DNA of 64,000 nucleotides from Akanthomyces muscarius (lineage: Eukaryota; Ascomycota; Sordariomycetes; Hypocreales; Cordycipitaceae). The notes under the pieces were generated by a model. That model had not been told where the DNA came from and did not search any database. It worked only from the letters and a program-made list of their open reading frames with translations. The position numbers and the translations under genes are program-made. The DNA lies in the NCBI RefSeq assembly GCF_028009165.1, contig NW_026611618.1, positions 806,001-870,000 of the forward strand, in the 5' to 3' direction. This document shows, piece after piece, positions 43,007-52,994 of the stretch (positions are counted from its first letter, which is position 1; every line of letters begins with the position of its first letter).

Positions 43007-44211
43007 TTACCCGCTTCCATGCTCGTGTAACGCTCCGTTAATATGTTCTTTATCATTCTGTCCTTCGGGATATGCCGGTCCTATTTTCAGAAGGGTAAGT
43101 AGGAAAAAGACATGTTGCGGGTTACTGCGGATGCTGCAATACTGTCTGTGCGACTCACCAAGCTGCGGATGAATAATAAGTCCTGGCTTGTACATGTCTA
43201 CAGTCCTGCCCTTGGTCCATTGCGCTATCCTGTCCCAGTTGGCGCAGGTATGGCCTGTGCCGTTTGCGCCGGGCTTGAGCCTGTCTTTTTGCCAACTGTA
43301 GATGACCAGGCCAACGTCGGCATGGCACATGGCGAAACTTTTCAAAGTGCCAAGACAATGGTCCGATGACGTTTAATTGTTAGCTACGTTGCGAGCAGAT
43401 AATCTGTTAAGACGCGCTTGGAAGCCGCTCGCCCCCGTCTAGTTCTGTGACTTACTGCTGTGGATCTTGTTCTTTTCTCGCTGCTCGTCGCTCAACCCAG
43501 GCCAGTACTCGTCTTGGTAGACGTATTTGTGAAGCCATCTCTGGAAAGGTCATGTTGGCACCAGATTCAAATTACGGCTCCGTTTTACGTACCACGCAAT
43601 GTAGCTCATGGTACACATTCAGCGTGCCCAGGTAGCCACTGCCGTCTGACATCCCAACGGCTGTCGCCTCACGATCAAACGCTCGAACCTCATCCAACGA
43701 TAGTCGCACATTCATTGCTGGAATTATTAGCACTATTGCTCTGACATATGTATTTCAAGCTTCACTTACGCCCTAGTAGATCCTGCCAAGCCTTCTCGAG
43801 CGAGGGCCGAGGTTTCCCGACATACTTGCCGTGGGGATCGTTGCCGTCCGTGAACTCGCCAATATAATATTCCACGGCTTCGTTGGCAGGAGCTGTAATT
43901 ACCGTTGTATCAGCATCTTTTGCAATAGAGCGCAGGTCCCGTAGCTCACAGTATAGATACCGCTTCTTCGCGCTTAACCAGCTTCTGCCAAGCAGGATTC
44001 CCATACCCACCAATGTCAAAATGTAGAAGCTGAAAATCGCCAAGTGAAATTTGGCAGAAGTCTTTTTTTGTAAAAGACGAAAAACTTTGCCATCATTTCT
44101 GTCACTATTCTCCCTCGACCTAAGAAGGCCATCGGAGTCCCTCGCATTCCAGCCTTGGTCTTCTGTGATCGTCGGCGTTGAAGCACGCGTGCCTGACTCT
44201 TCTGACTTCAT
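43007..44211 (-). CDS. UstYa-family (DUF3328) oxidase-like protein C, with a defective splice acceptor
   Basis: Predicted from six exons: 44211-43950, 43892-43770, 43717-43593, 43540-43456, 43362-43159 and 43080-43007 (290 residues if all joined). Exons 2-5 have lengths 123, 125, 85 and 204 nt, identical to those of UstYa-like B. One membrane segment (about residues 55-75), then the Ser-Pro-Ala linker, a Leu-Glu-Lys-Ala-Trp-Gln-Asp-Leu-Leu block, HELHC at about 165-169, and the second His-Cys motif at the start of exon 5. The dinucleotide before exon 5 (43364-43363 on this strand) is GG rather than AG, with no in-frame substitute nearby. The gene may be non-functional, mis-spliced or use a rare acceptor. 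It is divergent to the precursor gene. Confidence 0.8.
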
Positions 44212-45024
44212 TGCACTGTCTTATGAGAAACCCCTTTTCCAGAACGAAGGAATTTAGTTCTTACTTGCTAAGTTACAGATTTTCAGCTATGTCTGAAGAG
44301 AGAAAAGTCACGGGCAGATTTGGGGTGGCATAGTACTTCGCGACCGTGCTGGATCGAGCCACAGGAGCAGTACAACTCACGCATGTGGTGATACATCGTC
44401 ATTTTTTTACTTTTGGTATTCTCTTGTACTCGAAGAAAATTATTTCTGCATTTTGTCACTGTGGAAGAGCATTGAATATGCGCGGTCAGTACGGTGACAG
44501 CCTGCTGTCACCGTGCTTGTAGGAGGTGTCCAACTCGAGCGCAGTGACTGCTTTGGTCACGCGGAAGAAGTATCTACCCACGCATGACGGCCTCGACTGA
44601 CAAGATTGCTTTCCAGGGTCTGCTTTCTTGCAAGCGAAATACTATGACTTTGTAAAAGATACAAGTGATGCAATCAGCTTTCGTGCATTGTGTCGTGGTC
44701 GGATGGTAGCTACCAGGTAGAAACGAGCATCGCCAGGGTATGTAAGGCTGACACCTAGTGGTCGGTCCTGTGAGATTCAGTGACGGCTGACGATAACTTC
44801 AGCACAGGAGAATTAGTCATCTTGTGTTAGTGCAAACTCCACCAGATTCATGCTTGGTCCTACGTGAGTAACAGTTCCAGCGCAATGGTTCGATGCTATA
44901 TAGTGAGCTTCTTCTGAACAGTTTATCATCTCGCGCCTTCTTTCTCAGAACGCATCCTTGATTTACAAAGACTAGGCTACGGAACTTTTTTGCTCGATCT
45001 AAAACTACTCGCAAACCTTCAATC
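44212..45024. promoter_or_regulatory. Divergent promoter of UstYa-like C and the RiPP precursor
   Basis: 813-base bidirectional spacer. It contains a perfect palindrome (44491-44514), further GTGACGG-type words near 44783, and a TATATAG box at 44897-44903 about 120 bases upstream of the precursor ATG. A pyrimidine-rich stretch follows the TATA box, as expected near a fungal transcription start. Confidence 0.55.
44491..44514. promoter_or_regulatory. Perfect inverted repeat, candidate operator
   Basis: Arms ACGGTGACAG and CTGTCACCGT are separated by CCTG. The arms resemble the CCGTCACAGC words at 33739 and 33803 (consensus C[CG]GT[CG]ACAGC). A dimeric bZIP or Zn2Cys6 regulator from this cluster could bind here; this is inferred from symmetry and recurrence. 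Confidence 0.5.
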
Positions 45025-45533
45025 ATGCACTACCGATCCGTTTTCGCCGTCGGCATCGTTGCCACGCTCTCTGCCACTGCCATCGCAGTCCCTGGTTTGT
45101 AGACATAGCTGAGCATTTGTATGACCGGCACGCTAAATGATCGATAGTCTTCGCTCGCTCCGACGCTGATGCAGCTACCGCCTACGTCGTGGATAAGCGT
45201 TCCGACGCCGATGCTGCCACCGCGTACGTGGTTGATAAGCGTTCCGATGCTGATGCTGCCACTGCGTACGTCGTGGAAAAGCGCTCTGATGCCGATGCTG
45301 CCACTGCGTACGTCGTGGACAAGCGCTCTGATGCCGACGCTGCTACTGCGTATGTCGTTGACAAGCGTTCAGATGCTGATGCTGCCACTGCGTACGTCGT
45401 GGACAAGCGCTCTGATGCCGACGCTGCCACTGCGTACGTCGTAGACAAGCGCTCTGGTGCCGACGCTGCTACCGCCTATGTCGTTGACAAGCGCTCTGAT
45501 GCTGATGCCGCCACTGCCTATGTCGTGGACTAA
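45025..45533 (+). CDS. RiPP precursor peptide with nine Kex2-bounded core repeats (dikaritin-type)
   Basis: 151 residues from exons 45025-45094 and 45148-45533. The 53-nt intron has donor GTTTGT, branch GCTAAAT and acceptor ATAG. Signal peptide at about residues 1-22 (Tyr-Arg-Ser-Val-Phe-Ala onward, cleavage after Ala-Ile-Ala). After Val-Phe-Ala-Arg come nine units of SDADAATAYVVDKR; the last lacks Lys-Arg. Unit 3 has Glu for the last Asp, and unit 8 has Gly for Asp2. Lys-Arg pairs are Kex2 sites. The only aromatic residue of each unit is Tyr9. By analogy with UstA (core YAIG or YVIG before KR) and PhomA (YVIPID before KR), the core is probably YVVD, flanked N-terminally by an acidic/Ala spacer. 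UstYa genes around it support macrocyclisation. Absence of tyrosinase and methyltransferase suggests limited tailoring. Confidence 0.9.
45159..45530 (+). repeat. 42-bp tandem repeat array (nine units) encoding the core peptides
   Basis: Eight complete 42-nt units and a final 36-nt unit. Nucleotide differences are almost all synonymous; the only coding changes are at 45276-45278 (Glu in unit 3) and 45456-45458 (Gly in unit 8). The period keeps frame, so units can be gained or lost by slippage or unequal exchange. Confidence 0.95.
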
Positions 45534-45878
45534 ATTATTTTGCAACAGCATCAGCCAGGTTCTTCCAATGGCCCTGCCACTAGTACTCTACGCTTAAAAG
45601 TACAACGGCAGTTTGGTGCTGCTAGGACTCAAGACGAGGCAATGATTTTCTATTTTTTCGGTAACTTTATGAATATTGAGAACCTTCTTAGCTATTCCAC
45701 ATGGACTCTTTTCAATGCATTGGTTCTTCGAAAGCTTGGTTTCCTTTGGCCCCCTAAACTTTTCTTTGGCTCTTAATTTTGACCTGAGTAATTTAATCGT
45801 TGAGCACCGATGTAAGACTCTTTTTCTAAAATGACGATTATCTAGAGGTTTTCCCCTATTATTGTAGAGAGCTACCGA
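45534..45878. other. Spacer between precursor and Zn2Cys6 regulator
   Basis: 345 bases of AT-rich sequence, the precursor 3' UTR and regulator promoter. No gene is seen. Confidence 0.4.
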
Positions 45879-48221
45879 ATGATGTCTCACTTGTCCCGCC
45901 TAATAAGGCTGCGATGGTCGCAGTGGCAACCCCACCTGGCGCAACGGGCGTCCCTTCGCCATTGCACAAAGCCAACGAAAAGCAGAGCCGCTGCGGACAT
46001 TGCACAGTTAGACACGAAGGCTTTTCCGAATCCGGCCTGGATTGAAATCATGCCTCTTCCCCATGGACCCATGGTAGCACAGCAGCTTCGACCAAACGGG
46101 AGCCAGGCGGCATGCGATCCGTGCCGCGCGCGCAAGGTTGCCTGTGATCATGCGCGGCCATCTTGCTTTCGCTGTCGCTCAAGGAATAGAGGAAAGGAGT
46201 GCACCTACTCGGCCAATGCGATGCGCAAATTCAAAGCCAGAGACGATGCGCTACCTACGCCCGGCGATGGCCCGTCCGTGGCTCTACCGCCTCGTCCATC
46301 CAAACGGCCGCGCCCAAACATGCGTCTCGACTATACGACCGCGCTTGAAGAGACGCAGCCTACTTTACGACCAATTGCCCATAGCACCCTATACGGGTAC
46401 ATTTCGCCCATTGAAAAACTTGTACAGGATCGGCAGACAATATTTGGCCAGCTTCCGCGACCCGTCCGCGAAACTTGCCTAGCGGTCCTGCGAGCTCTAC
46501 CCAACCAGCGTGACGAGCAGATGGTGTATCTCGAGGGCGAGTTCCAGGCTAAAGGTTGGCTGCATCTCGCGGCGCATCGGATAATACGATGGCTACAAAC
46601 TGTCCTTGCTGGATCACCTTCACGGAGCGAGCAACAAACCGTGGAGCACGTCGCTGAAATAATATCCAACAATACGTCAAGACCAATGCGTGGCCCTTAT
46701 GTAGACTGGGAGTCTTGGTTGAATTCATTCACGGGCGCTAATACAAGATGGGAATCTATAGGGCTGCTCTGGACGCACATGGAGTGCGTTTCCGATATTC
46801 TGGATGCCCTCATTCCCAGAAAGCTGGTTCGGTCAGACAACAATACGTCTGGTCAGACGGCACAATTTCACGTCGAGAGCTGCATCCGTCTTGCCCGGCA
46901 CTTTACAGATGACAGCGATTTGTTGGCCGACTTGTACCGTCGAAAATCAATTCTGATATCTTTTGTAGACGGCGAATTAGGTGAGAACCCCAACTCAACT
47001 AGTTAGGCGTGCTCGCGGTTATTTACGTGCGGGCAATTCTTAGGACTGCCAATGTGGGAAGCGCACGGCGAATCCGTGACTTATGTCATGTTTCTGGGCC
47101 TTCATGCCTCGGAGAGCAGCACCCCGTATACCCCAACAGCGTGGTCCGAAAACAACCGGCGGCTAGCGGCAGCCATTTTTGTCTTTGACAAAATTGGAGT
47201 TTTGCTGACCGGGCGTCCACCCCTCATCAATCATCGCTACTATACGACGCCGTTGCCTCTTGACCTACGCGATGAAGACCTCATTGCTGGCTCAGCTACT
47301 TTGAACAAAGCAATCACTTCTCTAGATGAACGAGGCTGGAATACAGACGGTGGGCTTTACCCAGCGACAGTAGCGAGAGCCCGCTGCATGATGGCGATGA
47401 TTCGTGATGAAGTTATCGAAGTCACCCTGAGTAACGGCCGCAATCCAAGCCTGGAGAATCTCATGTACCAGCACCTGCAAAATATTGTTTTGCCATTCCG
47501 GTCAAGTTGTGACTAATAGCTTCAGCAGGGATCTCAAGGATCGAGAGTTTACCTTGGTAGCCGAATTCCCAACCAGCCTGAAATACGACCCGCAAGACCT
47601 TGGAAGGCACCAAACAGACGCGAACCTCCTCTATATCAAGGTCATTACACACCTTGAGCATCTTCAAAATTTATTTTTCATTGATCGGCTCTTGATACGC
47701 TGTGGTTATGCAATCCGAGACAACTTGCTGGAGACCAGCCTTGCCCTGGCGAGCCTAGCTCTCCATATTTGGATTCACAAAGACCAGTTTGCGGACGCCG
47801 CTATACAACGCAGCTTCGAGTGGATTGTGAGTAGCACCACGCTTGAGCCGTAAGGATAGTACATTATTTGTCTAACCCCACGCCGTAGATGCTTACCTAC
47901 GGCGCACCTGCAGCTGGCATCTTGTGCCAGGAAGCACTAGGTACAGGTGAGCACAGCAAAGACCCCAACATCAGCCGAGCTACCATAATTCAGCAGCTCA
48001 GCCTTCTCGTTGGTTTTTTCGATTGGGTCCGCCCGTCGGCGCCGAACGCGACGCTCTGCGCCAACTGCCGGAACATCATCCAGCAGGTGCTGGACCAGTG
48101 CCTCAACACAAATACAGATACAAGCGGTTTAACGTACCCAATCTGGGACTTTGGTGATCAGCCGAGCTTCAATTTTGAGCTCATGGATACTTTTGACTGG
48201 CTACGCGCTGCTGAGCAATAG
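45879..48221 (+). CDS. Zn2Cys6 fungal transcription factor
   Basis: Four exons: 45879-46980, 47044-47464, 47526-47826 and 47889-48221. From the first ATG it is 718 residues; a start at 46050 gives 661 residues and places the zinc cluster close to the N-terminus, which is more typical. The DNA-binding motif is C-x2-C-x6-C-x6-C-x2-C-x8-C, beginning CDPCRARKVACDH. A basic Pro/Arg linker follows, then a helical middle region of the fungal-specific type without a strong named signature. Position directly downstream of the precursor suggests a pathway-specific activator, analogous to UstR in the ustiloxin cluster. The exon 2-3 junction (donor GTACCA) is the least certain. Confidence 0.85.
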
Positions 48222-48776
48222 GGCATTTAGGGTGCCAAGCACATTCATCACAGCATCGATTCAGGTCCTTGCTTCCGCGGCTCGGTACAATGTACAAGCT
48301 TTGGTAAACCTAGCTGAGCAATGAAAAACATTTGCGCTTTCTCACTGTATGTCAGCCTCGGAGCTCGGCATCACGAGTGACAAAGTCGTGGTGCGGTCTT
48401 GAAGTCCGCTGCCTCAGTTTTCAAGTCATACCAAACTCGGAGTCCGAAGAAGCCCCGCACTGTGTACAGCAGTGCACGAGTCGCCGCGGCCACAGTGCGT
48501 AGAATTAAATGCACTGTAGCCGAGGCTCCATTTACCCTGCATCTGACGATGAACTCGGAGTTTACACAAAAGGGTCTCTGTTTGCAGCCTGCTCCTTCCA
48601 ATTTGCTTATTTTCTTCTTTTTTTCTCTTCTTCAATATATATCTACCTGCCTCTTGTTTTCTCTTTCCGCCAGGGACACTCTCTTCAATCGCAGCAATTC
48701 GCAGCTTCGTCTAAAGCGCTGGCAATCGAAAACCAATTTCACGGCGACCAAGTATATCCCAGAAAGCCGGCTTTCG
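48222..48776. other. MFS transporter promoter and leader
   Basis: 555 bases. A long pyrimidine tract at 48600-48670 precedes the MFS start, typical of fungal promoters. The upstream frame joined to the MFS frame is unlikely to be translated, because its residues are unlike the family N-terminus. Confidence 0.45.
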
Positions 48777-50309
48777 ATGGCTGATGTTGAAAAGACCACC
48801 GGTGATTCTACGACGAATACCGAAATGGCAAAGCCACGTGGCGAAATGAACGTACCCCAAGCTGATCCTTTGCTGGTAAGCATGGAACACTCCGCATCCA
48901 GGCCGTCCAATATGCTAATGTGACCACGACAGGTTAGCTGGAATGGCGATGACGATCCCGAGCATCCTTACAACTGGAAACAACCTCTGAAATGGGCCAT
49001 CACCATTCTTCTTTCCTTCGGTGGCCTCGTTACCCTCATGTCTGGCGCAATGCTTGCTCCCGCTCTCCAAGACATCGCACACGACTTCAAAACCAACGAA
49101 AATAATGCTCAAATCTTCCTCTCCATCTTCGTTCTGGCTTTTGCCTTCGGTCCTATGGTCCTAGCACCTTGCACCGAGGTGTTTGGCAGACGACCAGTCT
49201 GGATCATATGCGCCTGCTACTACGTGGCATGGAACACGGCAGCTGGATTCAGCAAGTCCCCTGGTGTTCTCATTGTCTGTCGCATCATGTCTGGTATTGG
49301 CGCCAGTGCCGAGTTTGCAGTCACCAGCCCCGTGCTGGCAGATATTTGGACGCCTGACCAGCGTGGCAAGTCGTATGCAATCTCGACATTCTTGCCTCTG
49401 CTAGGGCCAGCTCTCGGACCAATCATCGGCGGCGCCGTGACGCAGACAATCGGCTGGCGATGGATCTTCTATATTCTGTCCATTTTTGACGGAATTCTTA
49501 TTGTTACTGGTGTCTTCTTACTTCCCGAAACCTACAAGGTGATTCTACTGCAAAGGAAGGCAAAGAAGCTGCGCGCGGAAACCGGTGAAGCTTACTATAC
49601 GAAGGAAAGCCGCGAGAAACTAAGCTCAAGACTGGCCATATCATTGACCCGACCACTTCGTCTGCTTTTTACACATCCTACCATTCAGGTTACGGGAATC
49701 CTACTCGCTTACAACTTTGGTCTCTTGTACATTGTTCTCTCGACATTCGCGACGTTGTGGATTGACCGCTACCACCAAAGCAAGTTCATAGGTGGACTAC
49801 ATTATCTTGCGCTGGTGCTTGGTTACACGGTCGCTTCGCAAGTGGGAAGCAGATTTATGGACAAGATCTGGGCACTTCTGAAGAAGCGCGCGGGTGGAAC
49901 CAAGACAGCTCCCGAGTATCGCGTGCCGCTCATGGTTCCTGGAGCTTTCCTGCTTCTCATCGGTATCTTCATCTACGGCTGGACGGCCCAGTATCGCCTG
50001 CATTGGATTGCGCCTGATATCGGCATCGCAATCTTTGGCTGCGGCATTATTCTCAACACGCAAGCGATGCAAGCATACGTCACCGAGGCGTATCTTGGTC
50101 ATGTTGCATCGGCCTCTGCGGCGTCGCAATTTTTGCGCAGCATTACTGGCTTTGCGTTTCCACTTTTTGCACCGGCGCTATACAATAATTTAGGCTATGG
50201 TTGGGGCAACAGTATATTGGGTTTTGCGTTTCTGGTTCTCGCAGCTCCTGCGCCGATTGTTCTGTGGTTGTATGGCGCCAGAATGAGAGCCATCGGGAAG
50301 CACAAGTAG
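48777..50309 (+). CDS. Major facilitator superfamily transporter (DHA1-like)
   Basis: 491 residues from exons 48777-48875 and 48933-50309. The cytosolic N-terminus leads to Asp-Asp-Pro-Glu-His-Pro-Tyr-Asn-Trp, the usual entry to fungal DHA1 drug:proton antiporters. Twelve membrane segments are visible. The loop 2-3 motif reads EVFGRRPVW, and the segment-5 motif G-P-A-L-G-P-I-I-G-G marks an exporter. Members of this group export secondary metabolites. It is the right-hand gene of the putative peptide cluster and could export the mature product or give self-protection; UstT of the ustiloxin pathway is a functional analogue. The substrate is inferred from context. Confidence 0.9.
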
Positions 50310-51630
50310 TTGATTCACCCCACACATATATAGAAAGCTGTCTCATGCTATAAATGCCCAAATCAAACTCATATGCTTTGCTTTATACATGAATCATTCT
50401 CTATTGGTCTTGAGAACGTACGGTGATGGGTATGCACCACTGGAGAGCTAATTAGCTGCCTGTGATCTCAAAACAAGACATGTCGAACTGGTATAGCTCG
50501 ACAGTCGGCTACAGCTCCCCCACTGCTCCGTTGTAGGTTGTCATGTCTCACAGGTCTCATGCCTTTATATGGAAAGCCCTTGGTGGTTTTAGCCAGCACA
50601 CAATCGCTGCAGCGAATGTCTCGTCCTGTGAAAAGTCTCAGGGTGGATTTACGAGCTGCAGGTTGGGCTAGTAGGAGAACAGATCTGCGGCACGCTAGCT
50701 TGGGCATTGTGCTCGGAGACACAGTGTAGCAGACGATATGTTTTCTTTTTCTTTTTCCTGCTTGGCGCGACGGGCTTAGTTTTCTCGAGCATTTCGGCAT
50801 CCCTTTCAGTTCTGTCGCGCAGGACAATTTCGAATCATGAGGACTGGGAGTCCACCAGTAGACACGGCGAGGAATCAATCGACAACAGGACTCAGTGGGA
50901 GCTGGAGGCGGACATGGCCGAGAGATCGACACGAAGCATTTTAGCTTTTCTAGCCGTTGAAAATAGATCCGACTGCTGCTCCGTGTGGGCATAGCAAGCC
51001 ACTGACACTTTCTGCTTGTGCAGCTTCGAGGCGGATTTCCTTCTCGCCGATGGCCAGAAGGCCAGGCTGAAAGTCGCATCATTAATTCATTGCCCCAAAG
51101 CATTGACCGAGAGATCGTTTGTCGCAATCACTCCAACCACCAGACCTGTCCGAGGCCTCTTGACAGGCCCCATTGGAGGGCCCCTTAGCGGCGGAGCTGG
51201 CCGCATTGTCCTATCACCATCGCCATGTCGACCGTGTGCCGTCAGCACCAACTCCACACGACGCACCACGTCTGTGCCGAATCGCCGCCCATCGCGCGTT
51301 GCGGATCTTGACGACCTGCCAAAAGGGGTACTGTCCACCGCGACGCGTGATGTTGCGCCCGCTTAACCCGGCACTTGGGCTGGTAGCGCACGTCTTATCG
51401 CTCGCGATGCCACATGCTATCCTGTTCAGCTCGGCCTGCCTGCTCTGAGTTGAAGGATTCCCCTTTTTACTATATAAAGGATGAGCTGCATCAAGGTTGG
51501 CCCGCCGCTAGTTTGTTGCTTTTGAGATTTGTGCCAAGCCGCTATCTCGATCTGCAGACCCCGATTACGCCAGGTTCATCTCAGCGCAGTCAGTGTGCGA
51601 CATACATTCTTGTCTCCTCTCCACACAGCC
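50310..51630. other. Intergenic region at the right border of the peptide cluster
   Basis: About 1.3 kb. A minus-strand frame at 50468-51127 has no ATG at its start, no splice signals and no family resemblance. The promoter before the nuclease has a TATATAA box near 51471. No gene is supported. Confidence 0.45.
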
Positions 51631-52713
51631 ATGGTGTCATTCTACCACACCGCCGTCGTTGCGGCCACTGCTTTCCAGGGTGCTCAGGCTTGGGGTGTCT
51701 TGGGCCACGCCACCGTCGCTTACATTGCGCAAAACTACCTGACCAACGAAACTGCTGCTTGGTGAGCATATCCGGCCCGCTGTCAAAGGCCCAAAAGGGA
51801 TGAGAAAAAGCAAAGAAAAGGACAATGGCTTACGGCTTTCTGCCACAGGGCTCAAGGTATTCTCGGGGATGATTCCGACTCGTATCTGGCCACCATTGCC
51901 TCCTGGGCTGACCAGTACCGCGCCACCACGGCCGGCAAGTGGTCTGCGCCGCTGCACTTCATCGACGCCGAGGACAACCCGCCGTCGTCGTGCAACGTCG
52001 ACTACGAGCGCGACTGCGGCAGCAAAGGCTGCTCCATCTCCGCCATTGCCAATTACACGCAGCGCGTCAGCGACGGGCGCCTGAGCGGCGACCACCACGA
52101 CGAGGCGCTCAAGTTCCTCGTGCACTTCCTCGGCGACGTCACGCAGCCGCTGCACGACGAGGCGTACGAGGTCGGCGGCAACGACATCAAGGTGACCTTT
52201 GACGGCTACCTGGACAACCTCCACGCGGACTGGGACACGTACATTCCGCAGAAAAAGGTTGGCGGCTCGAAGCTCACGGATGCGCAGTCGTGGGCCAGCG
52301 CGCTCGTGGGCGAGATTGAGTCGGGCGCGCTCAAGGGCCAGGCCGCGAGCTGGATTTCGGGAGACGATGTTTCAAACCCCATCGCCTCGGCTACGAAATG
52401 GGCCTCGGATGCCAATGCCTACGTTTGCTCGGTCGTCATGCCCGGTGGCGCGGCGGCGCTCCAGCAGGGCGATCTCTACCCGGACTATTACAACTCGGTC
52501 ATTGGGACGGTCGAGCTGCAGATTGCCAAGGGCGGCTACCGTCTCGGCAACTGGCTGAACAACATCTACAGCAGCAAGGTAGCTAAGCGCAGTGTTGATG
52601 CTGTGCTGCCTGACCTGTCTGGCCGCGATCTTCTTCCCGCTGACCGCCCGCTGAGCCGTGCGAAGCTCGCGAGGGAGGCGATGGGCGAGAAGTGCTGCAA
52701 CCACAGCCACTAA
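51631..52713 (+). CDS. S1/P1 nuclease, secreted
   Basis: 331 residues from exons 51631-51761 and 51849-52713. These are zinc-dependent single-strand nucleases and 3'-nucleotidases. A signal peptide (about 1-20) is followed by Trp-Gly, the mature N-terminus whose Trp is a zinc ligand. Other ligand motifs are Leu-Gly-His-Ala-Thr-Val-Ala, His-Phe-Ile-Asp-Ala-Glu-Asp, and the His-Phe-Leu-Gly-Asp-x3-Pro-Leu-His-Asp block. Paired cysteines and Asn-linked glycosylation sites are present. A dibasic Lys-Arg and a Ser/Arg-rich tail lie at the C-terminus. Probably a phosphate/nucleotide-scavenging enzyme unrelated to the peptide cluster. Confidence 0.93.
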
Positions 52714-52994
52714 AATCTGCGCATCTCTGTATATAGTCTGGTGCTGAAACAAAAGCCTTTGAAGTTAATAAATTTTGTCGAATCTTACGTTCTCTGCTTC
52801 GCCGCAATTGCCACTCTTCCGTTTGCAAACGCCGGTTGCCAGCTGTCAGCTGCCGCAGGTACATTGAGGCGAAATATACCCTCCTTCACATACTCCGGCT
52901 ACCGTGAACTTGCAACTTTCCATCACCTCATCCATCTAACACAGGACTGCTCCAGCTTTTTTTTTTCTTTTTTTCCCAAGAAGCCCAGATACAA

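Noticed and set aside
45182..45448. Minus-strand repetitive frame over the precursor array
   Set aside because: Simple reverse reading of the 42-bp repeat; no start context or signal peptide.
45159..45530. Tandem repeats considered as CRISPR or minisatellite
   Set aside because: Units are contiguous without spacers, keep a reading frame with KR sites and have synonymous differences, so they are coding.
50468..51127. Minus-strand frame of 219 codons right of the MFS gene
   Set aside because: Begins at a TTG, lacks splice signals and recognisable domains; likely chance.
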